Numbered from the stretch's first letter, positions 18,803-29,244 are shown. The stretch: DNA of 64,000 bases from an uncultured Gammaproteobacteria bacterium (GCA_913042205.1 CAJWIY010000001.1:1-64000); one strand, 5' to 3'. Numbers and translations: made by a program. Notes: generated by a model from the sequence alone, not told the origin.

Positions 18803-19390
18803 ATGCGTGTAACGAAACAGGGCGTTGAGAAAAAACTCTATCCTAGCGAACCCGAGCACTTAACGTGCTGTCGCGAACGGGCTGCTGTCGCGTTTGTGAT
18901 ATCAGGGCTCGAGAATCCTAGTCTGACACTTTGTGTGAAAGCACCGCATTTGCGCACACACGCTGGAGAGGTTTCGCTTCCTGGCGGGAAACTTGAGTTG
19001 TGCGATGAGTCGGCTATCTTTGGAGCCTTGCGTGAGTTATTCGAAGAAACTGGACTTCTGCTTTCTGGCAATCACGCACTTGGTTTTCTGAACCCAATTC
19101 AGAGCCTGCACGAGTTATCAGTAATGCCTTGTGTATTTTGGTCTGACGAGGCGCTTGAAGGTTACCCATGCGAAAAGGAAATAACCCGAGTATTTTCAAT
19201 GCCGTTGTTCGAGTTTATTGAGCAACAACCAACATTTGACCGTAGCCGAAATCGCGCATCTGAATGCTGGATGCCAAGGTGGCATTTCGCTGACCAAGAG
19301 ATTTGGGGTCTGACTGCTTTGATAGTCGAAGACTTTTTTTTAATGGTGTTTAATCACCGGTTTTCGGTACATCCACTTTCCACGCCCTGA
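18803..19390 (+). CDS. Nudix hydrolase, CoA pyrophosphatase type
   Basis: A 195-residue protein resembling NudL/YeaB CoA pyrophosphatases, which cleave CoA to 4'-phosphopantetheine and 3',5'-ADP. Before the Nudix box lies the LRTHAGEVSLPGGK segment of this subgroup, followed by GALRELFEETGLL with the catalytic glutamates. HELSVMPCVFW and a YxCEKEITRVF-like stretch continue the fold. The 3' end overlaps the convergent CNNM gene by 41 bp. Confidence 0.87.
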   Translation: MRVTKQGVEKKLYPSEPEHLTCCRERAAVAFVISGLENPSLTLCVKAPHLRTHAGEVSLPGGKLELCDESAIFGALRELFEETGLLLSGNHALGFLNPIQSLHELSVMPCVFWSDEALEGYPCEKEITRVFSMPLFEFIEQQPTFDRSRNRASECWMPRWHFADQEIWGLTALIVEDFFLMVFNHRFSVHPLSTP

Positions 19391-20645
19391 CCGAACGGAC
19401 GCGATTGTCTTGAATAGCCAAGACCTCCAGTCGATAGTGTTGGTATTGAATACTGAGACTATTCTCTGGAATAAATTCCAATAACTCAACAATCACTCCG
19501 CTAACCGTGCGCGGTCCGTCGGTCGGCAATTCCCATTCGAGAATACGATTGAGGTCACGGACGGTCGCTGAGCCATCAATGATAAATGTCCCGTCGCCTT
19601 GAGGATGGACATCTGGTGAAGTTTCTTGGATGTGATCCGTTGTAAATTCTCCAACAATCTCCTCAAGGATATCATCGATCGTGACCAAGCCCTCGATTTC
19701 GCCATATTCATCGACCACGATTGCAAGTCGTTCTCGTTCCTTCTGGAAATTAAATAATTGTGTATGCAACGCTGCACTGTGTGGGATGAAGTAAGGCTCC
19801 TCACATAGCTCGATCAAACGACTTTTGAATTCTTGTTCATTGCCTAATATGTCCTGATCGTCAATTAATTTGAGTGCGGTTCGCGAATGTAAAATACCGG
19901 ATAAGTTTTCAATATCCTCATTGAATACTGGGAGACGCGTATGTTGTGTAGATCGCAATTGAGTGATCAGTTCTTCTATTTCGTCGCTCAGATCGAGACC
20001 AATAAAATCACCACGTGGAACCATAATTTCATCGATCTGTACTCGTTCGAGATCGAGGATCGACAAAAGCATCCCATGGCGCCGGGCGGGAATACGATGC
20101 TCACTTTGCATCATAAGTGTACGCAGTTCCTCTTTGGTCAGACGATCCCGACTTGAACGTTCCGGATTAATTCCAAATGCTCCCAATAATCCGTTGGACA
20201 GCAGGTTTGTCATCCACACGAGAGGATAAGCAATGCGCAGTAGCGGCGTTAAAATAAAGCTGGCTGGGCCAGCGATTCTTTCCGGATAAAATGCAGCAAA
20301 GGTTTTGGGCGTGACTTCTGCAAAGATAAGAATAATAAGCGTCAATAGACCAGTCGCAATTGCCACTCCGGCATCACCAAAAATCCGAACAGCAAGAACT
20401 GTTGCAATCGCAGACGCTAGGATATTTACAAAATTGTTACCGATTAGGATTAGACCAATTAGACGATCGGGACGTTCGAGTAATGATAGGATCCGGCGGG
20501 CTTCTCTCGAGCCCTCTTCGGCCCGATGTTGAAGCCTAACGCGATTAATCGCCATCAATCCTGTCTCGGAGCTTGAAAAAAAACCGGATAGGATTATCAA
20601 AAGCACCAACACTCCGAACAAAATTTCGTTCGAAATTTCACTCAA
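19350..20645 (-). CDS. CNNM/CorC-family membrane protein with CBS domains
   Basis: A 431-residue HlyC/CorC-type transporter (YfjD/CorB-like) linked to magnesium and cobalt export. The order is: DUF21 with about four membrane segments (residues 1-140; FSSSETGLMAINRVRLQHRA), a CBS pair (about 205-335; IMVPRGDF, RLPVFNEDIENLSGILHSR and VVDEYGEIEGLVTIDDILEE), then the CorC_HlyC C-terminal domain (GDGTFIIDGSATVRDLN). It lies 12 bp downstream of the CcsA-like gene on the same strand, the usual pairing beside ffh. Confidence 0.92.
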   Translation of the reverse strand: MSEISNEILFGVLVLLIILSGFFSSSETGLMAINRVRLQHRAEEGSREARRILSLLERPDRLIGLILIGNNFVNILASAIATVLAVRIFGDAGVAIATGLLTLIILIFAEVTPKTFAAFYPERIAGPASFILTPLLRIAYPLVWMTNLLSNGLLGAFGINPERSSRDRLTKEELRTLMMQSEHRIPARRHGMLLSILDLERVQIDEIMVPRGDFIGLDLSDEIEELITQLRSTQHTRLPVFNEDIENLSGILHSRTALKLIDDQDILGNEQEFKSRLIELCEEPYFIPHSAALHTQLFNFQKERERLAIVVDEYGEIEGLVTIDDILEEIVGEFTTDHIQETSPDVHPQGDGTFIIDGSATVRDLNRILEWELPTDGPRTVSGVIVELLEFIPENSLSIQYQHYRLEVLAIQDNRVRSVRAWKVDVPKTGD

Positions 20646-20657
20646 AACTGCAGATCG

Positions 20658-21446
20658 TCATAGGATGAATTCCAGAATCGCCTTGCTACCGAGATAGCCA
20701 ATGCACAGTAGAGCGGCCGCACCAATCGCTATTTTCCTCATCGTACGTGTCACGCCGCCCTCGGTGAGGTGTTGCCAGAGAGCAAGTGCCATACCGAGCC
20801 AAGCGACTACGGAAAGTACGGTTTTATGAGCCAGTTGTTGTCCCCAGAAGTCTTCAACGTATATTAAGCCTGTGATGAGTGCGGTCGTAAGAATGATCCA
20901 GGCAGTCTGCACTGTTCTCAAAAACAGGTGCTCCATCGCGTCGAGCGGAGGCAGTGCAACAATCAGGTTTGTTATCGGTCGTTCTTTTAATTTTGAATGC
21001 TGCCATGACAAGAGGATTGCAAGAGTTCCAGCATAGGCGACAGCTCCATACGCGATAATCGATGTCCCAACGTGTAAGCCAGTCTCAAACGTTATAGGCT
21101 TCATTTGGGTTGGTGCGTGAACGGTCATTATGGTCATAAGTGTCAACGCTCCTGTAAGGGGAGCAACTCCAATTAATAGTGTATTGACTGGATGCTTGAA
21201 ACTTGAAACTAGGACAATCAAAAGTAGAAGGGCGCCTAGTAAGGTCCCCATAAGGCCGGTAGTCGGGCGACCGCCATTTTCATCTAGTCCCACGAACACT
21301 AAAACAACAGCCATCACGCAGCCTACGAAACCAAGAATTAATGACCCCGTATCACGTGCTTCGCCTCTCTTAAATGCCGCGAGTTGAACTATCCCTGAAG
21401 CGATGAGCGCTGTCGATGCGAGTATTCCCGAAACTAATAAAGACAT
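20658..21446 (-). CDS. CcsA/YpjD-like cytochrome c assembly family membrane protein
   Basis: A 262-residue protein with about eight membrane segments, of the CcsA/CcmC family; E. coli YpjD is the closest described type. It has conserved histidines in the HAPTQMKP and GLHVGTSIIAYGA regions and near AHKTVLSVVAWLGM, which in the family relate to haem handling. It is divergent from ffh (64-bp gap), a conserved gammaproteobacterial arrangement, and probably co-transcribed with the CNNM gene. Its exact role is not established. Confidence 0.85.
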   Translation of the reverse strand: MSLLVSGILASTALIASGIVQLAAFKRGEARDTGSLILGFVGCVMAVVLVFVGLDENGGRPTTGLMGTLLGALLLLIVLVSSFKHPVNTLLIGVAPLTGALTLMTIMTVHAPTQMKPITFETGLHVGTSIIAYGAVAYAGTLAILLSWQHSKLKERPITNLIVALPPLDAMEHLFLRTVQTAWIILTTALITGLIYVEDFWGQQLAHKTVLSVVAWLGMALALWQHLTEGGVTRTMRKIAIGAAALLCIGYLGSKAILEFIL

Positions 21447-21510
21447 TATCCTTCTCTGGGCCTATTTTTCGCTATCATAGTCCGTTCGAACCTTATGCTA
21501 AAGAGATCAC

Positions 21511-22878
21511 ATGTTTAATTCATTAAGCGAACGTCTTTCGAGAACACTCCAGTCGATGGGCAAAAAAGCGCGCCTAACCGAAGATAATATAGCTAGTACC
21601 CTGAAAGAAGTCCGCAAGGCTTTGGTTGAAGCTGATGTCGCGCTGCCTGTAGTGAAGCAATTTATATCTCAGGTCAGAACTCGAGCCCTTGGTCGAGAAG
21701 TACGAGCCAGTCTGACACCAGGTCAGCAATTTTTGAAAGTTGTGCAGAGTGAACTTGAAGCGGTCCTCGGGGGATCATCTGAATCTTTAAATTTAGCGCA
21801 GCGGCCACCAGCGGTAATTCTATTAGCTGGCCTTCAAGGTGTTGGTAAAACCACAACAGCAGCAAAGATTTCGAATTTCCTCAAAAGTAGAGAGAAGAAA
21901 AAAGTTTTGATGGTCAGCGTGGATGTGTACCGTCCTGCCGCAATGGAACAGCTTGCAACGCTTGGTTCTCAGATCGAAATAGATGTTTATCCCTCAACGG
22001 CCGACCAGGATCCGATCACTTTGGCAAGAAATGCGTTACAAAAAGCAGAGTCAGCGGCTTATGACGTATTAATTGTGGATACAGCAGGGCGGTTAGGGAT
22101 CGACGAAGAGATGATGAAGGAAATTTCAAGTCTTCACCGTGCGCTCAGTCCGATTGAGACCTTGTTTGTCGTTGACTCTATGACTGGACAGGACGCAGCC
22201 AATACAGCTAAAGCGTTTTCTGACGTGTTGCCGCTTACCGGGGTCGTCCTTACCAAGGCTGATGGTGATGCCCGAGGAGGTGCAGCGTTATCTGTCAAGA
22301 GCATTACGGGACAACCAATTAAATTCATGGGTGTCGGTGAGACAGTAGACGGCCTCGAGGCTTTCCATCCCGACCGACTTGCATCGCGGATTTTGGGGAT
22401 GGGCGATGTTCTCAGTCTAATCGAAGAAGCTGAGCAGAAACTTGACAAAGAGAAAGCTGAAAAGGTTGCTAAAAAGGTTCTTAAAGGTAAGGGTTTCGAC
22501 CTAGCCGATTTTCGAGACCAACTGCAGCAAATGCGAAACATGGGTGGCATGAAAGCGTTAATGGACAAAATACCGGGGATGGGACAGGCGGGAGCGCAAA
22601 TTCAAAATCAAGTAGATGAAAATCAATTTACGCGAATGGAAGCGGTCATTAACTCGATGACCCCTGTTGAGCGTCGTGATCCGGATCTGATCAATGGTTC
22701 GCGAAAGAAACGTATCGCTGCCGGTTCTGGGACCGATGTTCAAGAAGTTAATAAGGTTCTCAAACAGCACAAAAGAATGTCGAAAATGATGAAAAAGGTA
22801 GGGAAAAAAGGCGGGATGCAAAAAATGTTGAGCGGAATCCCAGGAATCACGCCTACTGGCGGGATGCCGCGGTTGTAA
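21511..22878 (+). CDS. ffh: signal recognition particle GTPase Ffh
   Basis: The protein part of SRP, which brings inner-membrane proteins to FtsY and SecYEG. The 455-residue product has the N domain, the G domain with GLQGVGKTTTAAK, DVYRPAAMEQL, DTAGRLG and TKADGDARGG, and a Met-rich M domain (MRNMGGMKALMDKIPGM) ending in GGMQKMLSGIPG, which binds 4.5S RNA. It leads directly into rpsP-rimM-trmD-rplS, a standard order. Confidence 0.98.
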   Translation: MFNSLSERLSRTLQSMGKKARLTEDNIASTLKEVRKALVEADVALPVVKQFISQVRTRALGREVRASLTPGQQFLKVVQSELEAVLGGSSESLNLAQRPPAVILLAGLQGVGKTTTAAKISNFLKSREKKKVLMVSVDVYRPAAMEQLATLGSQIEIDVYPSTADQDPITLARNALQKAESAAYDVLIVDTAGRLGIDEEMMKEISSLHRALSPIETLFVVDSMTGQDAANTAKAFSDVLPLTGVVLTKADGDARGGAALSVKSITGQPIKFMGVGETVDGLEAFHPDRLASRILGMGDVLSLIEEAEQKLDKEKAEKVAKKVLKGKGFDLADFRDQLQQMRNMGGMKALMDKIPGMGQAGAQIQNQVDENQFTRMEAVINSMTPVERRDPDLINGSRKKRIAAGSGTDVQEVNKVLKQHKRMSKMMKKVGKKGGMQKMLSGIPGITPTGGMPRL

Positions 22879-22953
22879 GTTGAACGTAAAGCCATTATCA
22901 TTGCGCGCCTTTGATTTTAGACTCTGAACGGAGCAAAATAGGATCTGTAGAAT

Positions 22954-23202
22954 ATGGTAACGATTCGTCTTTCACGCGGAGGCGCGAAGAAGCGCCCTTT
23001 CTATCACTTGACGGTGACAGATCGCAGGAATGCGCGCGATGGTCGCTTCATTGAGCGCGTTGGTTTTTTCAATCCAATGGCGCAAGGACAAGCTGAACGT
23101 CTGCGTGTTGATTTTGAGCGTATTGATCATTGGATTAGCCTGGGAGCAAAAACCTCTGATCGCGTGAAGCGGTTGCTTAAGGACGCACGTCAGGCAGCCT
23201 GA
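22954..23202 (+). CDS. rpsP: 30S ribosomal protein S16
   Basis: An 82-residue ribosomal protein with the family start [19 protein letters not shown] and [11 protein letters not shown], needed for 30S assembly. It is the first gene of the rpsP-rimM-trmD-rplS operon; its stop codon overlaps the rimM start by one base. Confidence 0.98.
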   Translation: MVTIRLSRGGAKKRPFYHLTVTDRRNARDGRFIERVGFFNPMAQGQAERLRVDFERIDHWISLGAKTSDRVKRLLKDARQAA

Positions 23203-23744
23203 TGGCTGACCGGATAGTTGCAGGAAGAGTTCGGTCGCCCTATGGCGTGCGCGGGTGGGTCTGGATGGACAGTTTCACCGACAACCCGGCCTCGTTATTC
23301 GAGTGGGCGCCTTGGATATTGACGCGAGAAGCTGATAAGGCAGGTATAAGAACAGAAATAGACAGGATCGATACAGCGCCAGAGACTTGGAGGCGGCTTG
23401 ATAAGGGATACATCGTGAAATTGGTTGGTTATCCCGATCGAACAAGTGTTGAATTACTGACCAACTGTCTGATTGAAGTGGATAAGAGACATCTACCTCA
23501 ACTTAGCTATGATGAGTTTTACTGGCGCGACTTGGAGGGCTGTCGCGTTGAGACAGTCGACAAGGATGTGTTGGGTGTCGTGAAAAAAGTGATGCCAACG
23601 GGAGCCAACGACGTGTTAGTTGTCGAGGGGAGCACTGATAGCATTGATAAAAAGGAACGACTGATTCCATTTACTCAACACGCCGTCACTGACATAGATA
23701 TTGCTGAACGTGTGATTCGTGTGGATTGGGATCCCGAATTTTAA
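23202..23744 (+). CDS. rimM: 16S rRNA processing protein RimM
   Basis: A 180-residue maturation factor for the 30S head that binds S19. The N-terminal beta-barrel (IVAGRVRSPYGVRGWVWMDS) and the C-terminal PRC-like domain (YWRDLEGCRVETVDKDVLG, then IPFTQHAVTDIDIAERVIRV) are clear. The stop and the trmD start share one base (TAATG). Confidence 0.97.
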   Translation: MADRIVAGRVRSPYGVRGWVWMDSFTDNPASLFEWAPWILTREADKAGIRTEIDRIDTAPETWRRLDKGYIVKLVGYPDRTSVELLTNCLIEVDKRHLPQLSYDEFYWRDLEGCRVETVDKDVLGVVKKVMPTGANDVLVVEGSTDSIDKKERLIPFTQHAVTDIDIAERVIRVDWDPEF

Positions 23745-24481
23745 TGAAATGGGGCGTAGTTACCCTGTTTCCTAATATGGTAGCCGACGCCTTGGCTCAT
23801 GGTGTGATCGGAAAAGCGCAGCAAAGGGGATTGGTCGAACTGACAACCTTCAACCCAAGAGCATACGCAACCGATCTTCGTCAAACCGTTGACGACAGGC
23901 CTTACGGTGGTGGTCCCGGTATGCTGATGAAAGTCGAGCCTTTGCGAGCCTCGATAGCGGACGCCAGAAAAAAACTACGCACGGCACCTGTGGTCTACTT
24001 AAGCCCTCAGGGCGAGCTGTTGACGCAGTCATTAGCTCAGGAGTTGGCCGAGTTGCCTGAGTTGATTTTGGTGTGTGGTCGATATGAGGGGATTGATGAG
24101 CGAGTGGTAGAACTCGACATCGATCGCGAGGTTTCGCTGGGGGATTTTGTTCTTTCTGGTGGCGAGCCGGCAGCCATCGCCATGTGTGACGCTATTGGTA
24201 GGCTAGTTCCGGGTGTGCTCGGGCATGTGGATAGCGCAGCGAAAGACTCATTCAGCGATGGCTTGCTGGATTGTCCTCACTACACGAGGCCTGAAGACAT
24301 CGTAAACTCGAGGGTTCCAGATGTATTGCTTAGTGGGAATCACGGAGATATTGCCCAATGGCGCCGCAAACAGGCCCTAGGGCGGACGTGGTTGCGGCGG
24401 CCTGAGATATTGGAGCAGAAAGAGCTATCTGACGAGGATCAGCTGTTGTTGGATGAATTTATTAGGGAGTCAAAGTCGTGA
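23744..24481 (+). CDS. trmD: tRNA (guanine-N1-)-methyltransferase
   Basis: Methylates G37 of tRNAs that read CNN and CGG codons, preventing frameshifts. The 245-residue SPOUT protein shows [19 protein letters not shown], the [12 protein letters not shown] loop, [13 protein letters not shown] and the trefoil knot [14 protein letters not shown] start at [10 protein letters not shown], overlapping the rimM stop, because an earlier in-frame start adds residues foreign to the family. Confidence 0.98.
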   Translation: MKWGVVTLFPNMVADALAHGVIGKAQQRGLVELTTFNPRAYATDLRQTVDDRPYGGGPGMLMKVEPLRASIADARKKLRTAPVVYLSPQGELLTQSLAQELAELPELILVCGRYEGIDERVVELDIDREVSLGDFVLSGGEPAAIAMCDAIGRLVPGVLGHVDSAAKDSFSDGLLDCPHYTRPEDIVNSRVPDVLLSGNHGDIAQWRRKQALGRTWLRRPEILEQKELSDEDQLLLDEFIRESKS

Positions 24482-24837
24482 GCATGAATCCGATCATCGA
24501 GGCGCTCAATAACGAGCAAATGAAGACAGACTTACCGACCTTCGCGGCTGGCGATACGGTCGTGGTTCAGGTTAAGGTCAAAGAGGGCTCGCGGGAGCGA
24601 CTTCAGGCCTACGAGGGTGTTGTGATTGCAAAATCTAACAGGGGCCTGCACTCGAGCTTTATCGTGCGTAAGATTTCGCATGGTGTTGGAGTCGAGCGCA
24701 CTTTTCAGTTGCACTCGCCATTAATCGATTCGATTACCGTGAAACGCCGCGGCGATGTTCGCAAGGCTAAGCTGTATCATCTGCGCGAGTTGTCGGGCAA
24801 GGCTGCGCGAATCAAGGAAAAGTTGGATACAAAATAA
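24478..24837 (+). CDS. rplS: 50S ribosomal protein L19
   Basis: L19 sits at the 30S-50S interface. The product is 119 residues from a GTG that overlaps the trmD stop (GTGA); an ATG six bases on ([13 protein letters not shown]) is an equally good start and fits E. coli L19 better. [26 protein letters not shown] and [13 protein letters not shown] are the family hallmarks. It is the last gene of the operon. Confidence 0.98.
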   Translation: MSMNPIIEALNNEQMKTDLPTFAAGDTVVVQVKVKEGSRERLQAYEGVVIAKSNRGLHSSFIVRKISHGVGVERTFQLHSPLIDSITVKRRGDVRKAKLYHLRELSGKAARIKEKLDTK

Positions 24838-24932
24838 GGCGTATTCCGCGTGATGGTCATCGCTGTGGCCTAGTTATATGTTTGTGGTCAGAGTAATAGT
24901 CCATCGCCCGCTAAAAATTGACCTACTAAACC

Positions 24933-24954
24933 CTCACCGACGTTTTGCGGTGGG
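24933..24954. other. hairpin after the rplS operon
   Basis: CTCACCG (24933-24939) can pair with CGGTGGG (24948-24954) around an 8-base loop. No T-run follows on the plus strand, so it is not a classic intrinsic terminator. It may protect mRNA ends or be incidental. The rest of the 205-bp rplS-xerD gap shows no gene. Confidence 0.35.
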
Positions 24955-25042
24955 CATGGCCTTTATCGACTAATGTTATCTAAATCTTCCCTAGAAGGAT
25001 TAGCCATTGACCCAGTAGTATGCTACCGACCATGATAGCTTA

Positions 25043-25936
25043 ATGGATCATAGACCAGCCTCTGTTTTTGATGCTTACTTAGACGCGCTCTACCTAGAGC
25101 GTGGGCTATCTGAAACAACGCTGCGCGCGTATCGAGTCGATCTTGTGGGAGCGGATGCCTACGCGCAATCACTCGATCAAACCATCGAGACATTATCGGA
25201 TGCTGACATCAACGGCTTCATCGGATCGTTATTGTCTGCCGGTTTAAAAATTACTTCCATTCAACGAAAACTCTCTGCTCTCCACGGATTTTATAAGTAT
25301 CAAATACTGCACGGTCATCGAAATGACGATCCAATGGCTCGGATTCAGAGACCGTCAACAGGACGTTCGTTACCAAAAACCTTGTCAGAGACTGATATAT
25401 CGAAGCTATTAAATGCTCCAAATACTGAGACTCAGATCGGTCTTCGTGATCGAACGATGCTTGAGGTTTTGTATGCCTCAGGTCTTCGTGTCAGCGAACT
25501 TTGCCGGCTTGAGCGGTCGAATATTAGTCTCGAGCAGGGTGTTGTGCGTATTCTGGGGAAGGGTAATAAGGAGAGACTAGTACCCTTGGGTGAGGCGGCT
25601 AGAGCCTGGTTAGAACGGTATCTTAAAGAAGCACGCCCGGAGCTACCTGATCCACGGGGACCGGTTATTTTCCCTGGCCGATCAGGGGCGCCAATGACTC
25701 GTCAGACATTTTGGCACCGACTGAAATATATCGGTAAATTGGCTGGTATTAAGGTGGAACTGAGCCCTCATACGTTACGTCATGCGTTCGCAACGCACCT
25801 GGTTAACAACGGCGCAGACCTTCGGGTGGTTCAGCTTCTTTTGGGTCACGAGGACCTATCAACCACCCAAATTTACACGCATGTGGCTAAGGAGCGTCTG
25901 AAGCGGTTACATATCGCACATCATCCACGTGCTTGA
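25043..25936 (+). CDS. xerD: tyrosine recombinase XerD
   Basis: Resolves chromosome dimers at dif with XerC and FtsK. The 297-residue protein has the N-terminal core-binding domain (YLERGLSETTLRAYRVDL) and the catalytic domain with the full tyrosine-recombinase set: Arg in ASGLRVSEL, Lys in GKGNKERLVPLG, HTLRHAFATHL, LLGHEDLSTTQ and the nucleophile Tyr in IYTHV. XerD rather than XerC is preferred because of its place next to dsbC and hom. No dif-like site is in the window. Confidence 0.95.
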   Translation: MDHRPASVFDAYLDALYLERGLSETTLRAYRVDLVGADAYAQSLDQTIETLSDADINGFIGSLLSAGLKITSIQRKLSALHGFYKYQILHGHRNDDPMARIQRPSTGRSLPKTLSETDISKLLNAPNTETQIGLRDRTMLEVLYASGLRVSELCRLERSNISLEQGVVRILGKGNKERLVPLGEAARAWLERYLKEARPELPDPRGPVIFPGRSGAPMTRQTFWHRLKYIGKLAGIKVELSPHTLRHAFATHLVNNGADLRVVQLLLGHEDLSTTQIYTHVAKERLKRLHIAHHPRA

Positions 25937-25971
25937 GTTACAATTTGATCGGTATTTAAAAAGGAGCAATT

Positions 25972-26685
25972 ATGCGCTGGTTGGCATGGGTTTTTACGTT
26001 TGTCTCAGTTGTCACGATGGCCGATGAAGCTCGAATCAGAGAGGCGATCACTGGCATTAATCCAATGATTCAGATTAAGTCAGTAACTGCTGTCGTGGAG
26101 ACACCTTTTTTTGAAGTCAATTTGATGTCTGGCGAGCGCGTTTATACCGATAAAAGCGGTTTATATTTTGTAGCAGGCGACCTTTATGAGATTGGGACCG
26201 GCGGCGTAAAAAATCTGACAGAAATCAGTCGTCGAGTGGATCGTCAAGTGACCTTGGAAGATCTTGATCCATCAAAGCTTGTAGTGTTCTCACCAGTGGC
26301 AGAAGTGGCGCATCGATTACTAGTCTTCACTGACATTGATTGCGGATATTGCAGACGTCTCCATAGTGAGATTGATCGGCTCCTAGAGAATGGCGTGGAA
26401 ATCCGTTACGCCGCATTCCCAAGAGCTGGGGTTGGCTCAGACTCATACGATAAATATGTGTCCGTCTACTGCGCTGAAGACCAAAGGGCAGCGATGACAC
26501 TTGCGAAGGCTGGTGAAACACTAGAAGCTTTGACCTGTGACAACCCCGTCTCTGATCAGTATCAATTAGGACAAAAGCTTGGAATTACTGGAACTCCAAC
26601 ATTGATTTTTGATAATGGTGAGATGCAACCTGGATATTTACCCTGGAGAGACCTTTTAGAACGCATGAATCAGCTCGGTTCTTGA
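25972..26685 (+). CDS. dsbC: thiol:disulfide interchange protein DsbC
   Basis: A periplasmic disulfide isomerase. The 237-residue precursor has a short signal peptide (about residues 1-17), an N-terminal dimerisation domain (VVETPFFEVNLMSGERVYTD), and a thioredoxin domain with the CGYC active site after VFTDID and the cis-Pro loop GITGTPTLIF. AAAGGAGC precedes the ATG. It is followed 38 bases later by alaC. Confidence 0.95.
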   Translation: MRWLAWVFTFVSVVTMADEARIREAITGINPMIQIKSVTAVVETPFFEVNLMSGERVYTDKSGLYFVAGDLYEIGTGGVKNLTEISRRVDRQVTLEDLDPSKLVVFSPVAEVAHRLLVFTDIDCGYCRRLHSEIDRLLENGVEIRYAAFPRAGVGSDSYDKYVSVYCAEDQRAAMTLAKAGETLEALTCDNPVSDQYQLGQKLGITGTPTLIFDNGEMQPGYLPWRDLLERMNQLGS

Positions 26686-26723
26686 GCTACAATCACTCAT
26701 TTATAATGTATTGAGAATTAATA

Positions 26724-27923
26724 GTGGATGCACGATTTCCTCGCATTGAGCGTCTCCCTCCTTATGTCTTTAACGTGATTGGCGAAATGCGTCAGAGCGC
26801 GCGGGCGGCGGGCGAGGACGTGATAGACTTCTCTATGGGGAATCCAGATCAGCCTACACCCGAACACATCGTAAAAAAGCTGGTAGAAACTGCAAACCGA
26901 GAGGACACTCACAGGTACTCTCAGTCGAAGGGTATTCCACGCCTCCGACGCGCCATGGCAGCTTGGTATAAGACGCGTTTCGAGGTTGATCTTGACCCCG
27001 AGACAGAGGTAATCACTACAATCGGATCGAAAGAGGGTCTCGCACATCTTGCTATGGCAACTCTGGGTCCTGGTGACGCGGTACTGGTTCCCAATCCTGC
27101 GTATCCAATTCATCCATATGGTTTTGTGATCGCGGGCGCCGATATTCGTCATGTGCCGCTGCTACCGGGCGAGGACTTCTTTGCAGAATTGGTTAAAGCG
27201 ATTGAAACCTCGTGGCCTCGACCAAAAATGCTGGTCCTAAATTTCCCGGCGAATCCGACCGCTATGTGTGTTGAACTCAATTTTTTCGAGAAGTTGGTTG
27301 AGATTGCTAAAGAGCATAATATCTGGGTAATACAGGATATTGCGTACGCTGACATAGTGTTCGATGGGTATGTCGCTCCATCAATTCTTCAGGTCCGCGG
27401 CGCTAAGGATATCGCTGTTGAGTTTTTCTCACTCTCGAAAAGTTACAATATGCCGGGATGGCGTGTTGGTTTTGCTGCTGGTAATAGAGAGTTGATAGGC
27501 GCATTGGCCCGCATTAAGTCCTACCTTGATTACGGAACATTTACGCCGATTCAAGTCGCGGCAATTGCAGCGCTTGAGGGTGACCAGAAATGTGTTCATG
27601 AGATACGCGATATGTACCAATCTCGACGTGACGTCCTGTGTGAGGGATTGAACGCGCTTGGATGGCCGGTTGAAAAGCCTAAAGCTACTATGTTCGTTTG
27701 GGCGAAAATTCCTGAGCGGTATAGTGAAATGAGATCACTTGAATTCGCCAAGAAACTGATACGTGATGGCAACGTTGCAGTTAGTCCAGGTATTGGTTTC
27801 GGTCAGTACGGCGACGATCATGTTCGTTTCGCGTTGATTGAAAATGAACACAGAACGCGACAGGCTCTGAGGAACATAAAACGTCTTTTTCGTGTCGAAT
27901 CCGCGTTGAACCAAACTTTCTAA
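26724..27923 (+). CDS. alaC: alanine-type pyridoxal-phosphate aminotransferase
   Basis: A 399-residue fold-type I aminotransferase of the AlaC (glutamate-pyruvate) group, making alanine from pyruvate. Features are [35 protein letters not shown] and the PLP-binding lysine in [16 protein letters not shown], with the carboxylate-binding Arg near [12 protein letters not shown]. It starts at GTG. It precedes hom and thrC in what looks like one operon, as in many beta- and gammaproteobacteria. Confidence 0.92.
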   Translation: MDARFPRIERLPPYVFNVIGEMRQSARAAGEDVIDFSMGNPDQPTPEHIVKKLVETANREDTHRYSQSKGIPRLRRAMAAWYKTRFEVDLDPETEVITTIGSKEGLAHLAMATLGPGDAVLVPNPAYPIHPYGFVIAGADIRHVPLLPGEDFFAELVKAIETSWPRPKMLVLNFPANPTAMCVELNFFEKLVEIAKEHNIWVIQDIAYADIVFDGYVAPSILQVRGAKDIAVEFFSLSKSYNMPGWRVGFAAGNRELIGALARIKSYLDYGTFTPIQVAAIAALEGDQKCVHEIRDMYQSRRDVLCEGLNALGWPVEKPKATMFVWAKIPERYSEMRSLEFAKKLIRDGNVAVSPGIGFGQYGDDHVRFALIENEHRTRQALRNIKRLFRVESALNQTF

Positions 27924-27933
27924 GGACAGATTC

Positions 27934-29244
27934 TTGAAACCTATTTCTGTAGGCCTTGTCGGTCTCGGTACTGTTGCTCAGGGCACACTGAACGTGCTCG
28001 CAAACAATCGTGAAGAACTAGCGCGCCGAATTGGTCGTGAAATTCAAATTATGCACGTTGGTGCGCGCCGTGATCGGGATGGCGTCGATTTATCTGGTAT
28101 TCGGGTATCGCGCGAATTGATGGATGTGGCCAATGATCCTGAGATTGATGTCTTTGTCGAGTTAATTGGTGGTTGCGATTTCGCTCGTGACTTGATCGAA
28201 GTTGCGATTGATTCGGGTAAGCATGTAGTGACCGCTAATAAGGCCCTGATTGCTGAGCACGGGAATGGTCTATTCGAGAAGGCACAGCAAAAAGGCGTAA
28301 CCATTGCGTTTGAAGCTTCTGTTGCCGGGGGTATCCCGGTGATTAAGGCATTGCGTGAGGGTTTAGCAGCGAATCAAATTAGTTGGCTCGCAGGGATAAT
28401 TAATGGAACTGGTAACTTTATTCTGACTGAAATGCGGGACAAAGGTCGCAACTTCGCGGATGTCTTGAACGAGGCTCAGGCGTTGGGTTATGCGGAGGCC
28501 GATCCGACCTTCGATGTTGAGGGGATCGATGCAGCCCATAAACTGTGCATCTTGGCATCGATCGCCTTTGGTATTCCGCTCAACTTTGACGCTGTATACA
28601 CACAAGGTATTTCAACCATTGATTTGATGGATCTCGATTATGCCAAGGAGCTTGGATACCGGATTAAGCATCTAGGTATTGCACGCCGCACATCAGAGGG
28701 CGTTGAAATGCGGGTACATCCGACTCTTATTCCCGAAACACAGCTTCTTGCCAACGTGAACGGCGTAATGAACGCGGTTCAAATTCACGGCGATGCAGTT
28801 GGTTCGACATTGCTATACGGACCAGGAGCTGGGTCACTTCCAACAGCAAGCGCGGTCGTCGCCGATTTGGTTGACGTGGCACGAGCATTGACTGTCGATC
28901 CGACGAATAGGGTTCCGCACCTCGCGTTTCAGCCAACACACCTGAACGATATCTCAATACTACCGATCGAAGAGACTGTATGCCCATTTTATGTGCGTCT
29001 TTCCGTTCGTGATGAGGTAGGTGTGTTGGCCCTCATAACGCGCACTCTAGCCGACCATAGCGTATCACTGGAGAGTGTGATTCAGAAGGACGGTGTTGAA
29101 GGGGAACCGGTTGCGTTGATTTTATTGACCCACTCGGTTCGCGAGAAAGATGTCTTGTTGGCTCTGGCTCAGATAGAGCAGCAAATTTTTATCGTTGCGA
29201 AGACAGTCGTACTGCGCTGTGAAACGTTGGGAGATGCTGTATGA
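27934..29244 (+). CDS. hom: homoserine dehydrogenase
   Basis: Reduces aspartate semialdehyde to homoserine, the branch point to threonine and methionine. The 436-residue protein has the NAD(P) loop GLVGLGTVAQGT, VVTANKALIA, FEASVAGGIPVI, GIINGTGNFIL and EADPTFDVEGIDAAHK, and a C-terminal ACT domain (about 350-425) for feedback by threonine. It is not fused to aspartokinase. It starts at TTG after TAAGGA, and overlaps thrC by ATGA. Confidence 0.97.
   Translation: MKPISVGLVGLGTVAQGTLNVLANNREELARRIGREIQIMHVGARRDRDGVDLSGIRVSRELMDVANDPEIDVFVELIGGCDFARDLIEVAIDSGKHVVTANKALIAEHGNGLFEKAQQKGVTIAFEASVAGGIPVIKALREGLAANQISWLAGIINGTGNFILTEMRDKGRNFADVLNEAQALGYAEADPTFDVEGIDAAHKLCILASIAFGIPLNFDAVYTQGISTIDLMDLDYAKELGYRIKHLGIARRTSEGVEMRVHPTLIPETQLLANVNGVMNAVQIHGDAVGSTLLYGPGAGSLPTASAVVADLVDVARALTVDPTNRVPHLAFQPTHLNDISILPIEETVCPFYVRLSVRDEVGVLALITRTLADHSVSLESVIQKDGVEGEPVALILLTHSVREKDVLLALAQIEQQIFIVAKTVVLRCETLGDAV

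Noticed and set aside
24933..24954. Intrinsic terminator after rplS
   Set aside because: The hairpin is good, but no T-run follows on either strand.
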